64,000 bases of DNA from positions 8,074,667-8,138,666 of the forward strand of contig NC_058043.1 in assembly GCF_020085105.1 (NCBI RefSeq), in the 5' to 3' direction. Under the pieces are notes generated by a model, which did no database searches, was not told the origin of the DNA, and worked only from the letters and a program-made list of their open reading frames with translations. This DNA comes from Siniperca chuatsi (lineage: Eukaryota > Chordata > Actinopteri > Centrarchiformes > Sinipercidae). Below are positions 28,156 to 37,503 of this stretch, piece by piece. Every line of letters begins with the position of its first letter. The stretch's first letter is position 1. The position numbers and the translations under genes are program-made.

Positions 28156-30450
28156 ATGCCCATTGCAGAGCTTTTGGGAGTCCAGTTCGACATGCAGCTT
28201 CTGTTGAAACTGAGTCTTTCTGTGGCTGTGGTGCTGCTCGTTTCTTGGGCCTACAGGTTCTACAGCTCCAGGGACGTGGAGAATATTGAGCTCTCTGTCA
28301 AAGACAACAAAGAGCCAGAAAATGCAACCTGCCAAAACTGCAAGACACCACTACGATGTCAAAGCTCACCAAAACACGACACCAATGGCAAGCGACCCAG
28401 AGCCTTGCACATAGACTCAGCCAATGATGACCCGACATCTGACAGCACCAAGGAAACGCCAGCAGAAGCTTGTCCACGCCAAGCTGAAAAGAGTGAGGAT
28501 GCATTTAGTTTGTCATATAGTGACCAAGATATCAGCATGAAAGGAGAGATACTCACTCATCAAAAGCAGGCAGAGGTTGCCACCAGTAATATTTCATTGG
28601 CATCTGCTTTGAACCTTCCTCACCCAACAGAGAGTGGGATAGCAAGTACAACAGGGCGCCGCTCCCCTTGCTTTTTGCAGAAGCTGGAGGGCAGTGTGGG
28701 TGTGGGCAGGGAGTTAAGGCAGGACTTGGAGCGCCATGGTGCCTACTCCAGCTTCCTCTCCAAGGCAGAGATCAAAGTGGAGGATGCCAACGTGGTGCTG
28801 GAAGGAACAGGAGACCAGATTGTGCGTGGAAAGATATATGATTATTATGTTGAGTCTTCCTCTCACTCTATTACAGACTCAAATGCTGTGCTGGGTCAGT
28901 TTGAGAGGAACACTGAGTCACAGCCAGTGGAGTTTGGAAGTCGTGGCAGCAGCCTCACAGAATCTCCATCCTCTCTGAGCCCCATTATTATGCGTGATCT
29001 GGTTTTACCACAAAGCACTGTTGAGGATCCCTCCTCGCTGAGATGCCTCAAGCTGAGGCACCCCGCAAGGCCTGTACTCCTACGCAAGGAGAGCTATCTG
29101 TCTGCAGCTGAGCAGTCTGAGCTTTCCATCCCCTTTCTAACATCAAAATCCTCAACTCCAGTGACTCACTCTCTGGCCTCAACCAGCGATGAGTCCATCT
29201 CTGTTCACCCTATGATCTGTCTCTCTACAGACAGCAAAGGCCTTAATGTGAGGGAGGGGGCAGATCTAGAGACTGTAGCAGGGGCTCCATTTTTACACCT
29301 TTCAGCAAAAACTCTTGACGGCACAGATTTGGAAAGCTTGAAGAGTAAACTTGATCTGGGTAACTGTTTGGAGACGCTGTGCCTAGCCAAGAAACATGGC
29401 CAGACCTCTGTGCAGCAAGCAGCCCTGGGAGTCATGTCAGACAACTACCTCCAGGTGCTCAGGGACCCCAACCTTTATGGGCGGCTAATGGCTGGTGAGC
29501 GGGAACAAATCCAGAAGCAGAGAATGAGAGGGAGAAGGTTCGTCATGGTGGCAGATATGGACCCTCAAGACTGGGCGAGGAACACAAGAGGGCAGATAGC
29601 AGAAACTGAGCAGAGGAGGACATCCAGTGCAGTGTACTATTATGATGACAACAAAGACGCCTGGCATACACTCTGCCTGATCCCACGGGAGGTCATCTCT
29701 AAAGCCTGTGCCATGTGCACAATGGATAACTACTTATTTGTGGCAGTGGGCTGCCAAGGCACAGACAGAGAAATGACACCCTCAAAGCGAGTGTTTTGCT
29801 ACAATCCTTTGACATCCATTTGGAAGGAGATCAGTCCTATGAATGAAGCCAGGCCCCGCTGCAAACTGGCAGCTCTGGAGGGCTACATCTACGCCATTGG
29901 AGGGGAGTGCCTCTCCTCAGTGGAACGCTATGACCCACGAATGGACAGATGGACATTTGTGGCTCCACTACCTAATGATACATTTGCTGTGGCACATCAC
30001 ATCACAGTGTGCAATGGAGAGCTTTTTGTTTCTGGGGGAACTCTTAGATATATGCTACTGCGCTACAGCCCCAAAACTAACACCTGGAGGCCAAGTCTGT
30101 TAGTAGGCAGCAAAGACAGAACCACAGATATGGTAGCTGTGGGGAGATTTTTGTATCGGTTTGATATTAACCCACTGCTGGGTGTCAGTGTGTACCGCTA
30201 CCATACACTGGCTCGACTGTGGTACGAGTGCAGCTCCAAACGGCTTCTGCACTGCCCTGCCTTCCAGTGTGTCACAATGGATGACACAATCTATTGTGTC
30301 AGCCGTCAGTTCACCATGAGGCTTGAGGCTGATGAGATCTCTCCTGCTTTCATAGATGAGAATTTGAGTGTCCTCTCTGCAGCGAAGGGCATACTTTTCC
30401 CCTTTGTCCTTTCACTCCGTGATAAGAAGCCTCGGCAGACCAGTGTGTAA
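28156..30450 (+). CDS. klhdc7a: klhdc7a: kelch domain-containing protein 7A, single coding exon
   Basis: A 764-codon open frame without introns ends at TAA 30448-30450. It matches KLHDC7A along its length. A hydrophobic segment (about residues 15-33, after DMQLL) is followed by a long disordered region holding the conserved GKIYDYYVES motif (about 225-234). Next come a BACK-like helical region (LDLGNC...SDNYLQVLRDPNLYG, about 399-470) and kelch repeats (about 493-735, for example YAIGGECLSSVERYDP with GG at 582-583). The tail ends PRQTSV; human ends similarly. The start is ATG 28156, aligning with the human N-terminus; the frame is open back to 28090 but has no earlier ATG after TGA 28087. 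Human KLHDC7A is of similar length (777 aa) and also intronless. Its function is poorly known; membrane anchoring by the N-terminal segment is inferred. Confidence 0.95.
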   Translation: MPIAELLGVQFDMQLLLKLSLSVAVVLLVSWAYRFYSSRDVENIELSVKDNKEPENATCQNCKTPLRCQSSPKHDTNGKRPRALHIDSANDDPTSDSTKETPAEACPRQAEKSEDAFSLSYSDQDISMKGEILTHQKQAEVATSNISLASALNLPHPTESGIASTTGRRSPCFLQKLEGSVGVGRELRQDLERHGAYSSFLSKAEIKVEDANVVLEGTGDQIVRGKIYDYYVESSSHSITDSNAVLGQFERNTESQPVEFGSRGSSLTESPSSLSPIIMRDLVLPQSTVEDPSSLRCLKLRHPARPVLLRKESYLSAAEQSELSIPFLTSKSSTPVTHSLASTSDESISVHPMICLSTDSKGLNVREGADLETVAGAPFLHLSAKTLDGTDLESLKSKLDLGNCLETLCLAKKHGQTSVQQAALGVMSDNYLQVLRDPNLYGRLMAGEREQIQKQRMRGRRFVMVADMDPQDWARNTRGQIAETEQRRTSSAVYYYDDNKDAWHTLCLIPREVISKACAMCTMDNYLFVAVGCQGTDREMTPSKRVFCYNPLTSIWKEISPMNEARPRCKLAALEGYIYAIGGECLSSVERYDPRMDRWTFVAPLPNDTFAVAHHITVCNGELFVSGGTLRYMLLRYSPKTNTWRPSLLVGSKDRTTDMVAVGRFLYRFDINPLLGVSVYRYHTLARLWYECSSKRLLHCPAFQCVTMDDTIYCVSRQFTMRLEADEISPAFIDENLSVLSAAKGILFPFVLSLRDKKPRQTSV

Positions 30451-32421
30451 CGAGGACTCAGTTTTCCATTGATGATAAAATTAGGTGGTGAGGTGTAGTA
30501 TTTCTATAACAGCATGCTTTACGTCGAGTTTCTTGTTGACTGAGTGGGTTTTGCTTTGCCCAGGTTTATGCTCAACCCAGCCCAACCCCAAATGTTATTG
30601 CAAAATTGTAACCACTGTGTAGTCATTTCTTTAAGGTATTACAAAAAATCACCTTTCCACAAAGCAACAAAGCTTCTGTTTCTTAAGCTACTTTTTTTTT
30701 TTGATTGGGTATTTCTCAAAGAAATGTGTGTTTCTTATGTCTCAGTCCCTGGCAGTAGATGTAAAGTAATGGCAGTCAAACTACTATTTGCTTAGATTTA
30801 TGCAGGAAGTGCTGCCATGCAAATTGTTTGCTTCTTTGATTTGCCACTCCTTTCTGCTATTAAGTTAGTTTTATATCATTCCAGATGCTTAACCTCTTTA
30901 GCGGTAAAGATAATTCATAAATAAGTTTCAGAGTAAATTAGTGCATTCAACTCTAACATATTACAGAGATTGGGCAATATAGTGATAATCTATCACTATG
31001 CTCCACTGTGTAGGGCACAAATATAATTTACACAGTGGCCTGGATACAATGCAATTATCTACAGTTGCTCTTTAAATATGACAGGATGTAAATGGGTTTG
31101 TCATACAATATAAATAGGTAAGCTTCTAAAAGCATTTGTCACTACTTTTGAAACTCTTCCAACACTCAGACTTGAGGTTATTTTTATAATTTTAGTCACT
31201 CTTTGGTGACCAGAGAGAAGTGTATTTGTTTTAATCTTGACTGAGCAGATTATTTGTTCATTGTACCAAACAAATATATAATTGTTTTGTTATCCATTGT
31301 TTTATAAACATCAAAGAAATATATGAATGTGTCATTAATTGCATATTAATCCACAATTAGTGAATAATGGCATTAAGCCAAATGTCTATTCCAGTATGTG
31401 TGTGACTGATAATGATAGAATAACAATCTAAACACTTGTGGTTTATTAAGTGCTGAGCAATTACATTAACAATGGAAATATGTATAAGAATAATACAAAT
31501 ATTAAATCCCTCATTGTTTGATGATTTACAATCAAGTCTTTCACTGTAACACTGAGGACTTCAAAGACACGTTGACAGGTTTCAGACAGTGACGTGCTGC
31601 TATAGCACCATCATGTGGTTCACAAGGCAAACACAACAGTGCATTGGGTGAGACATGTTAAGCTCTAGACTTCCCACAACACTGAGGCATCATGTGACAC
31701 GCAGGCATCAGCAGCATAGTAGTGTCACTAACTAGCTAACAGTGGGTGAAACAGAGGGCTTCAGCTGCACTGCAAGGCAGCAGGCAAGCGGGATAAAGGG
31801 AGGCAGACGCAGATGGTTGACCATCAAACATAAGCATCTTTGATTCTTCCTAATTAAACACTTTGATTCCCTGTAACTAAACACCTAATGGAATGGGAGT
31901 TGGACCCGTCCCTTCAGATGTTGCCTTGGATGACTCATGGCTTCTGGTCTGCCTCAATGCCCAGGTCCGTTCTGGCATCGCTTGTTTTATTATGTTGTTT
32001 ATTTCTCTTTCTTTTCTTTTTTCCACAGAGTATCTAGGGTAATACTAACAGCCCATTCTGAGTTTCAGATATTAACTGTACGGAGAGAGGAAGAATTTGC
32101 ATGTAATTATCCTCTGGAAGGGCAGACATAATTTATAGCACCCTCCTCTCTCCTTGTTGTTCATAGACACACACATATTCATATATATAAACACTGAAAC
32201 TACTCACCACACAACAAACCTACAGTAGTCCTCACAGCAACATAATGGGAATCATGTTTAATTTTTTAAATTCCTTTTGATTTCCCAAATGGTCTGTTCC
32301 GTTAGATTTTTTCATGCAGCTGACTAATAAAAAAGAAGAACTACAAAGCAGCACCACTTTAAGCAGAGCTTCTAAATTAACAAGCAGCATGTGATGCAAT
32401 TCAAGAGTCACAGTGTTGTCT
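30451..32421. other. klhdc7a 3' UTR and convergent intergenic region
   Basis: The region lies between the stops of klhdc7a (+) and cfap107 (-). A variant poly(A) signal ATTAAA at 31501-31506 is the most plausible end for klhdc7a. For cfap107 on the minus strand, ATTAAA at 32262-32257 is a candidate. No other gene is seen. Confidence 0.5.
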
Positions 32422-32696
32422 CTAAACCTGTTGTGACTGTGGAAGTAGACTGACACAAGGATCTGGGATTTGTAGTAGCGAGCGCCGTCTCAGATCCAGG
32501 TCCTTGTTGTTGTGATTGGCTGCATGGAGGTGGCTGGAAAGCATGTGTGAAGCCCTGGCAAAGCGGCTCTGGCAGAAGGTACTAAGTGGGTGCCTCTGGT
32601 ATGCTGACCTGTACACAGTCAGTGATGGGATTTGTGACTGCTGCATTTCCAAACGGTGCTTTGTGGACTGCAGCAGGCCAAAGTTGGTTGGAAGGG
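32422..32696 (-). CDS. cfap107: cfap107 exon 4
   Basis: The acceptor cctttacag precedes 32696. The exon encodes ALPTNFGLLQ followed by a basic, poorly conserved tail ending at TAG (32424-32422). The tail is longer than in human. Confidence 0.88.
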
Positions 32697-34280
32697 CTGT
32701 AAAGGAACACAGAAGAGAAAGTTAACTGCCATGTTACTGTAGCCATTAATTACACTGGTGACTGATTTGGAACAATAAAAGGCAGCTGGGACCACCCAGA
32801 TTTAATTGTTCATGAGCACAACTGCTGATGTGTTTTGTCCATACAAAATTTAATGCGCTGAAGTATATTTGCTCTACATTCATAGCACTGGTGCCTGGTT
32901 TAATATATCATTTCCCATGTATAAACTGTACCTTCAGGCAGTGGTGGCATGGGACATTAAACTGTGGTCTTACCAGAAATTGGCCAGTCAGACCTGTCAA
33001 ACTGCCATGTCAAGCTGTCTGGATGGCAGGGTCGCAGAGTGGGCAAAGCATTGGTGTGCTTACGCCCGTAGCTCTCTTCATACTGCGTGACCAAGTAATG
33101 AGAGGATGGTGGGCCATAGTGGGCAAATAGCAGCTTGGATGGAAGCCCCTGGAAGACAATACACAGTAGTCTCGACATAGCCTGTATGCATTGGCCTTCA
33201 CTGGATTAAGATATAGAGGCCATGACCTATTCTTTTACAATAATCTTCAAGAGGCTTACCATGTGACAGCAGCAAATTGCTCTAACTAGCCTTTAAGTGC
33301 CCAGTAGGACTGATGATTTTACACATTTTTCATGACTGCTGAGTCTGACCAGAAACTTGCTTTCATAAAGAGTTTTATCACAGGCCTTTATCTTGGCCAT
33401 CAATATTATGCAGAAGTGGCCACAATCTAGAGAAGAAAGCCCTGACTTGCAGGGTTGTGACAGGCATTCAATTGGTGTTAATGCCATGAATGAACAGTTA
33501 AAGGCTGACCTCAGCTCTCAGCAGGGCAGATCTTCTCTCAAAGACGTCTGGCTTGAAGTCCCAGTGGGGCCCGTAGTCTACACGATTGGTGCTGTTGGCT
33601 GTCTTTGGCTCCCGAGTGAACTGTGTCAGACAGAATAAACAGACATTGCAAAGAGAAGTGAGGAGGGGGGATATACAGGGACTTGAGCAATGAGCCCAGC
33701 GCAAAGATCAGCAAAGCTCACACTTCAGTATCGATCCGCACTGTTGTACAGTATTTCTTAAGTCATTTCTCCTCTCAGATCCTGAACCAGCAGCCTGTGG
33801 CCGAACCTCACGTCAATGCAATTAGTCTCCAGCTCTAGCCTCTCCCACCAGGAGGCTGTGCTGATGTAGCTGAACTAGACTGCCTAATCACTTTGCTATA
33901 GATTTGACTACCAACTGAGGTGCTACAAAACCCTTGGAAGGCTGCCACTGGTATGGAATTATGTTTTGGATCTGCATAGACAGTCTGTGTTCTCACATTC
34001 AATTGAAGTTGTACACTTAAATCTGATTTTGATACTGGCACTATAAGATAGCCTGCCCTGCATACAGGCTGGGCCCTGAGCCACTGCCATCTGCTAACCT
34101 TTTGGCAGATGTTACATTATCGTACAGTGGATAAAAATGAAATAGGCAATAAGCAGACAAAAAGCCTACCTGAAGGCTTTCTTCTACCCAGTTGCCTAAC
34201 AGCACTTTGTTGGCGTACTTCTGCTCTCTTCTCCAGCCGGTTTGGACCCATTTATCCTGCATCGTCCCTGTTTGGTTCAT
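32422..34280 (-). CDS. cfap107: cfap107 (C1orf158 orthologue): cilia- and flagella-associated protein 107
   Basis: Four minus-strand exons, 34280-34170, 33620-33510, 33148-32974 and 32696-32422, join in frame to 223 residues. The product matches human CFAP107/C1orf158 (about 194 aa) block by block: KYANKVLLGNWVEE, FTREPKTANS, GLPSKLLFAHY, SSHYLVTQYEESYGRK, LPTLRPCHPDSLTWQ and PTNFGL. CFAP107 is a microtubule inner protein inside the doublet microtubules of motile cilia and sperm flagella. It is soluble and has no membrane segment. The ATG at 34280 is preceded in frame by TAA and has A at -3. The exon-2 donor (GTCAGC) is weak but keeps homology and frame. The gene lies in the same orientation just downstream of aadacl4, as in human. 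No single exon is long enough to look like a gene alone. Confidence 0.92.
32974..33148 (-). CDS. cfap107: cfap107 exon 3
   Basis: The exon has 175 nt after acceptor gtcttccag, with donor GTAAGA from 32973. It encodes GLPSKLLFAHYGPP to SDWPISG, the best conserved part of the protein. Confidence 0.92.
33510..33620 (-). CDS. cfap107: cfap107 exon 2
   Basis: The exon has 111 nt after acceptor ctgacacag and is phase 0 on both sides. It begins FTREPK, aligning with human FTRDTDK. The donor GTCAGC at 33509 is non-optimal. Confidence 0.88.
34170..34280 (-). CDS. cfap107: cfap107 exon 1
   Basis: The exon has 111 nt with ATG at 34280-34278, 37 codons, and donor GTAGGC from 34169. It contains the family block WRREQKYANKVLLGNWVEE. 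Confidence 0.9.
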
Positions 34281-34423
34281 GCTTTACCTGGTGTCAAACG
34301 TACCCAACTAGGGAAATCTGAAACCCTGTTAGAACATGGTTAGCTAGTCAAACAGATAGCATTTAGGTGCATTCACCTGGCCCCATAATGACATAGGCAG
34401 TGGAGGGGAAATAGAAGAGCTCT

Positions 34424-34437
34424 GTTGCTATGGATAC
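34424..34437. promoter_or_regulatory. RFX X-box-like site upstream of cfap107
   Basis: GTTGCTATGGATAC matches the palindromic RFX X-box (GTTGCYATGGYAAC type) at 12 of 14 positions. It sits 144 bp upstream of the cfap107 ATG, in the short gap between aadacl4 and cfap107. X-boxes close to the start are a known signature of motile-cilia genes driven by RFX factors. The site was seen directly; its function is inferred. Confidence 0.6.
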
Positions 34438-34738
34438 AGCAAACACTGAAAGGGAAGGCAAGCAGAGTATCCTGGAAGCAAATGGGAGATGTCTTACATC
34501 TGTGTTAAAAAGAAATATATTCCTTAAGGCTAGGGCATGACATTTACCTTTTAGCAGTATAGTCTTTATTATTAAAATGGTGCCAGAAATTGTTTCAAGA
34601 CTTTGTGTCCTCGGGCTACTTTTCATTTTTGGAATAAAACAGGGTTTGTTTATTGATTTATGTGGGGTTTTTTTTGGTCTTCTGTGAACGCTATACTTTT
34701 AATGAAGAAGAAAACTCTGACACTGGAGGCAAGTTTTG

Positions 34739-34744
34739 TTTATT
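34739..34744 (-). terminator. aadacl4 poly(A) signal
   Basis: AATAAA on the minus strand lies about 60 nt after the aadacl4 stop. It implies a very short 3' UTR. Confidence 0.65.
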
Positions 34745-34804
34745 AAAATGTAAAACAAGATGGAACATAGAAAAAAATACATTGCATGATTCTATTTATG
34801 ATCT

Positions 34805-35588
34805 TCACAGTGTTTTCATATAGTCAACAACACTATCCACAACCTGCACTGCAGCGGGAAAGGTGAGCCAGCCCTGGTTAAAAAAGTTAATCATGCCATG
34901 AAAACCTTCCATCACATGTTGCCAGGTGACATCATTTTCCAAGTCCAGCAGCCGTTTCCTGTAAAGAATCCCATCATCCCTCAGGACATCATACTCACAG
35001 GTGAGGATAAAGGTGGGTGGGGTTTTCTGAATGACAGCATCGTCTGCCAGTAAAGGTGAAACCTCAGGTTCCAAACCAGCTTTGATTGTGTGATACACCT
35101 CGCCATCATATTCTGGGGTTGGGTGCTCACAGAAACCCCGTACGAGGCACTCAGGAGGTAGGTTGGAAGGGGAAAGCCACTTCTCATAGCATGGCCTGAG
35201 CTCAGTGGGGACATGGTTGCCTTCCAACACGTCTTGGCACACAGACATGTCCCCATTGAGGTACTGCAGGAAGTAGAATGCCATCCGGCCACGAAACAAT
35301 ATGGGCACAGCATGATTTTGCTGGTATGAGGGCAGGTTGAAATCTGCCATCTGCAGGGCTGGGTAGATGAGGACCTGAGCGCAGGGGAACGGCAGATGTC
35401 CATCCTCTCTCCTCGCCAGCCTTTGGCACAATGCTGCTGCCAGGTTAGCCCCAGTGCTGTCCCCTCCGACTGCCACTCTGTGAGAGTCCACACTGAACTC
35501 TGCCTCAGCCACAGACAGGAAGTGACACGTCGCTGTCTCACAATCATCCAGCTGGGCAGGGTACCTGTGCTCAGGGGCTAATCGGTAC
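34805..35588 (-). CDS. aadacl4: aadacl4-like exon 4 (catalytic core)
   Basis: The acceptor cccctcttag precedes YRLAPEHRYP. The exon holds GDSTGAN, CEYDVLRDDG and EGFHG and the TGA stop. A second long frame on the same strand (35547-34981) is a shadow. Confidence 0.93.
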
Positions 35589-37503
35589 CTAAGAGGGGGA
35601 GAGGGAAGATGGAGGAACAATATGTTGAATTCTGGCTCTTTGGTAGACAAAAAAAGTTTCAGATATGTATGTGAATTGTGGAAAAAGTTGAAGTACCCAA
35701 CAGAAACCACAGTGGTGTTCGACTCCTTGGCGATGTGCTGACAGACTTCATCAACAGAATCTGTTCAGGATTAGCAGGACATCACAGTTAGGAAAGATAT
35801 GTTATGGTCTTTTATAAGAAGCATCCAAGCACTGCAGACAAAACATGACATTTTTTGTTTCTCTCTTTACATGCTTACACTCATCTCCTTTTGTGTATTC
35901 ATTCATATTATTTAAGAAATCAATTAGATTCAATAAACACAAACTTATATCCAGAGACAGAAAGTATTTTGCAACTTTCTACTATTTCACTACATCTCAG
36001 AGGAAAATACTGTATTTTTCACTTGTTGCTTGGGTAGCTTTTAGTTACTGGTTACTTTGCAGATATTTAAGATTCAAAAATATGAGGATCAGAAAAATTG
36101 TAATGAACTGTTAAAGATTAAACTGCCCACAAGCATATAAAGTAGTAAGATTTTAGCACTACCTGGATACGATACAACATCAAAATACAGTATATTAATA
36201 CAAAAATGCACACTCAACCCATCATTATTTCCCTTTTTTCACAGCATATTAATATATCAATAATTTTAAGGCTGAATCCTTGAGCCAAATGTAAAATAAA
36301 GGGTAGACCTGTCCACTGCCAAAATTCAAACACAGGGGTGGAACTTTGCCAAATTGATTGAAAGGTCATTTAATAGAGAACACTAGACAACAAATGAATT
36401 AGTCATTAATGTTTTCTGATGCTATTAAATGTTTGTTTGCATTACTTACATTTAGAAATATAGCAGGAAAACAGGCCTACATGCTCATTTATAATCAGTT
36501 GACCAACACATACATAAATGATTTTACATCTATAAGTCAAACTCAATTATGTATGTGACTGTATCTCTCATTTATATAGTCAAATAATGACTTATTGTAG
36601 TAATTGAGTATTTCTTTACACTATGGCATTTCTACTATTGCTTAAGTAAATGATCTGAACTTTGTATACCTATACTGCCCAACACCCATCCTCCTCCATG
36701 GAAATACACAAGGCCTCTTCTCAAGCCGTCACACACAGTGGTGGGTTCATAAACTCGCACTGGCACCTCAGAAAACTTCAGGTCCTTCACTCGTAGGCCG
36801 GCAGGATATGGATTTAAGTGAGTCAGAAAGCGGGCCACAAACCATCGGATAAAGCTGACCTGATGACAAATACCCAGGCGATGTAGGATCCGGCCCTTGT
36901 AGGAGAGGAACCACAGACTTACCACAAGTGGCAATGTTAAAAAATAAATTTAAAAAATGTCTTGATGGGTAAAGTCAAAGTGAAAGTTATTCTCTCTGAG
37001 AAACCATATTTACTATGACAACATCAAAGAAGGGGAACACATGACCTTGCCTTTTTTGCACCTTTGTTAGACTTGATTTCTTATCTAAAACTTCTCTGAT
37101 CTAAGCTTTATCAGTTGCTGGAGGACAAAGGAAGGACAGCCATCTTTGACAAGGGCCTAAAAGATTAGAGTTGTTTTATCTTGCACAAGCAGAGGCATTT
37201 TCCTTTACACTAAGGAATAAGTTAATTTAATAATAATTTAAAAAGTTAATTTCAACAGATATAATAACATGCGGGAAACATAAAATAATAAGCACGAACA
37301 ATTCCATAGATTCTGTAGATACTCACCACAATTGCTATGCCAACAAACAAGCCATGAACCATGTGCAGTTTCCTACTATTTCTAACCCCATGAGGAATGT
37401 CTGAATTCATCAGCTCAGAGTACACAAGTCCAATTACCAGAAGGAGGAAGGCTGCAACAAGAGCAGCGAAGCCAATTATTAAAATTGTCCAGCCGATGTC
37501 CAT
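34805..37503 (-). CDS. aadacl4: aadacl4-like: arylacetamide deacetylase-like serine hydrolase
   Basis: Four minus-strand exons, 37503-37327, 36895-36670, 35760-35697 and 35588-34805, join in frame to 416 residues. It is an alpha/beta hydrolase of the hormone-sensitive-lipase group. It has an N-terminal signal-anchor (about residues 4-26), the oxyanion-hole HGGGW (125-129), the nucleophile elbow GDSTG (Ser200), the acid Asp356 in CEYDVLRDDG and His386 in EGFHG, so the catalytic triad is intact. Family members are type II ER membrane proteins with lumenal active sites that hydrolyse esters or amides; AADACL4's own substrate is unknown. Length fits the family (about 400). The ATG has a strong context (aaaaccATGG). 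Position next to dhrs3 and cfap107 favours AADACL4/AADACL3 over AADAC or NCEH1. Confidence 0.9.
35697..35760 (-). CDS. aadacl4: aadacl4-like exon 3
   Basis: This 64-nt exon encodes (D)SVDEVCQHIAKES then NTTVVSV(G), aligned with human DCYHGLCNYLARE. Its donor GTACTT is weak, and reading through it gives an open but non-homologous extension. Confidence 0.87.
35955..36160 (+). mobile_element. hAT-like MITE (family M1) fragment in aadacl4 intron 2
   Basis: It shares the block order ctactatttcactacatctcagagg / ttagttactggttactttgcag / gattaaactgccc with the elements at 59150-59500 and 61754-62165. It lacks both ends. Confidence 0.6.
36670..36895 (-). CDS. aadacl4: aadacl4-like exon 2 (HGGGW)
   Basis: The acceptor ctcctacaag precedes GRILHRLGIC, which aligns with human GNIFEKLGIC. 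The exon contains YFHGGGWVLGSI and ends in phase 1 at donor GTATAC. Confidence 0.88.
37327..37503 (-). CDS. aadacl4: aadacl4-like exon 1 (signal anchor)
   Basis: The exon has 59 codons with donor GTGAGT (37326-37321). It encodes MDIGWTILII and a continuous hydrophobic stretch, then SDIPHGV as in the family. Confidence 0.9.

Noticed and set aside
28033..28335. Minus-strand frame at the klhdc7a start
   Set aside because: Antisense to the klhdc7a membrane segment; no motifs.
34981..35547. 188-codon minus-strand frame
   Set aside because: Wrong frame over aadacl4-like exon 4; the catalytic motifs are in the other frame.
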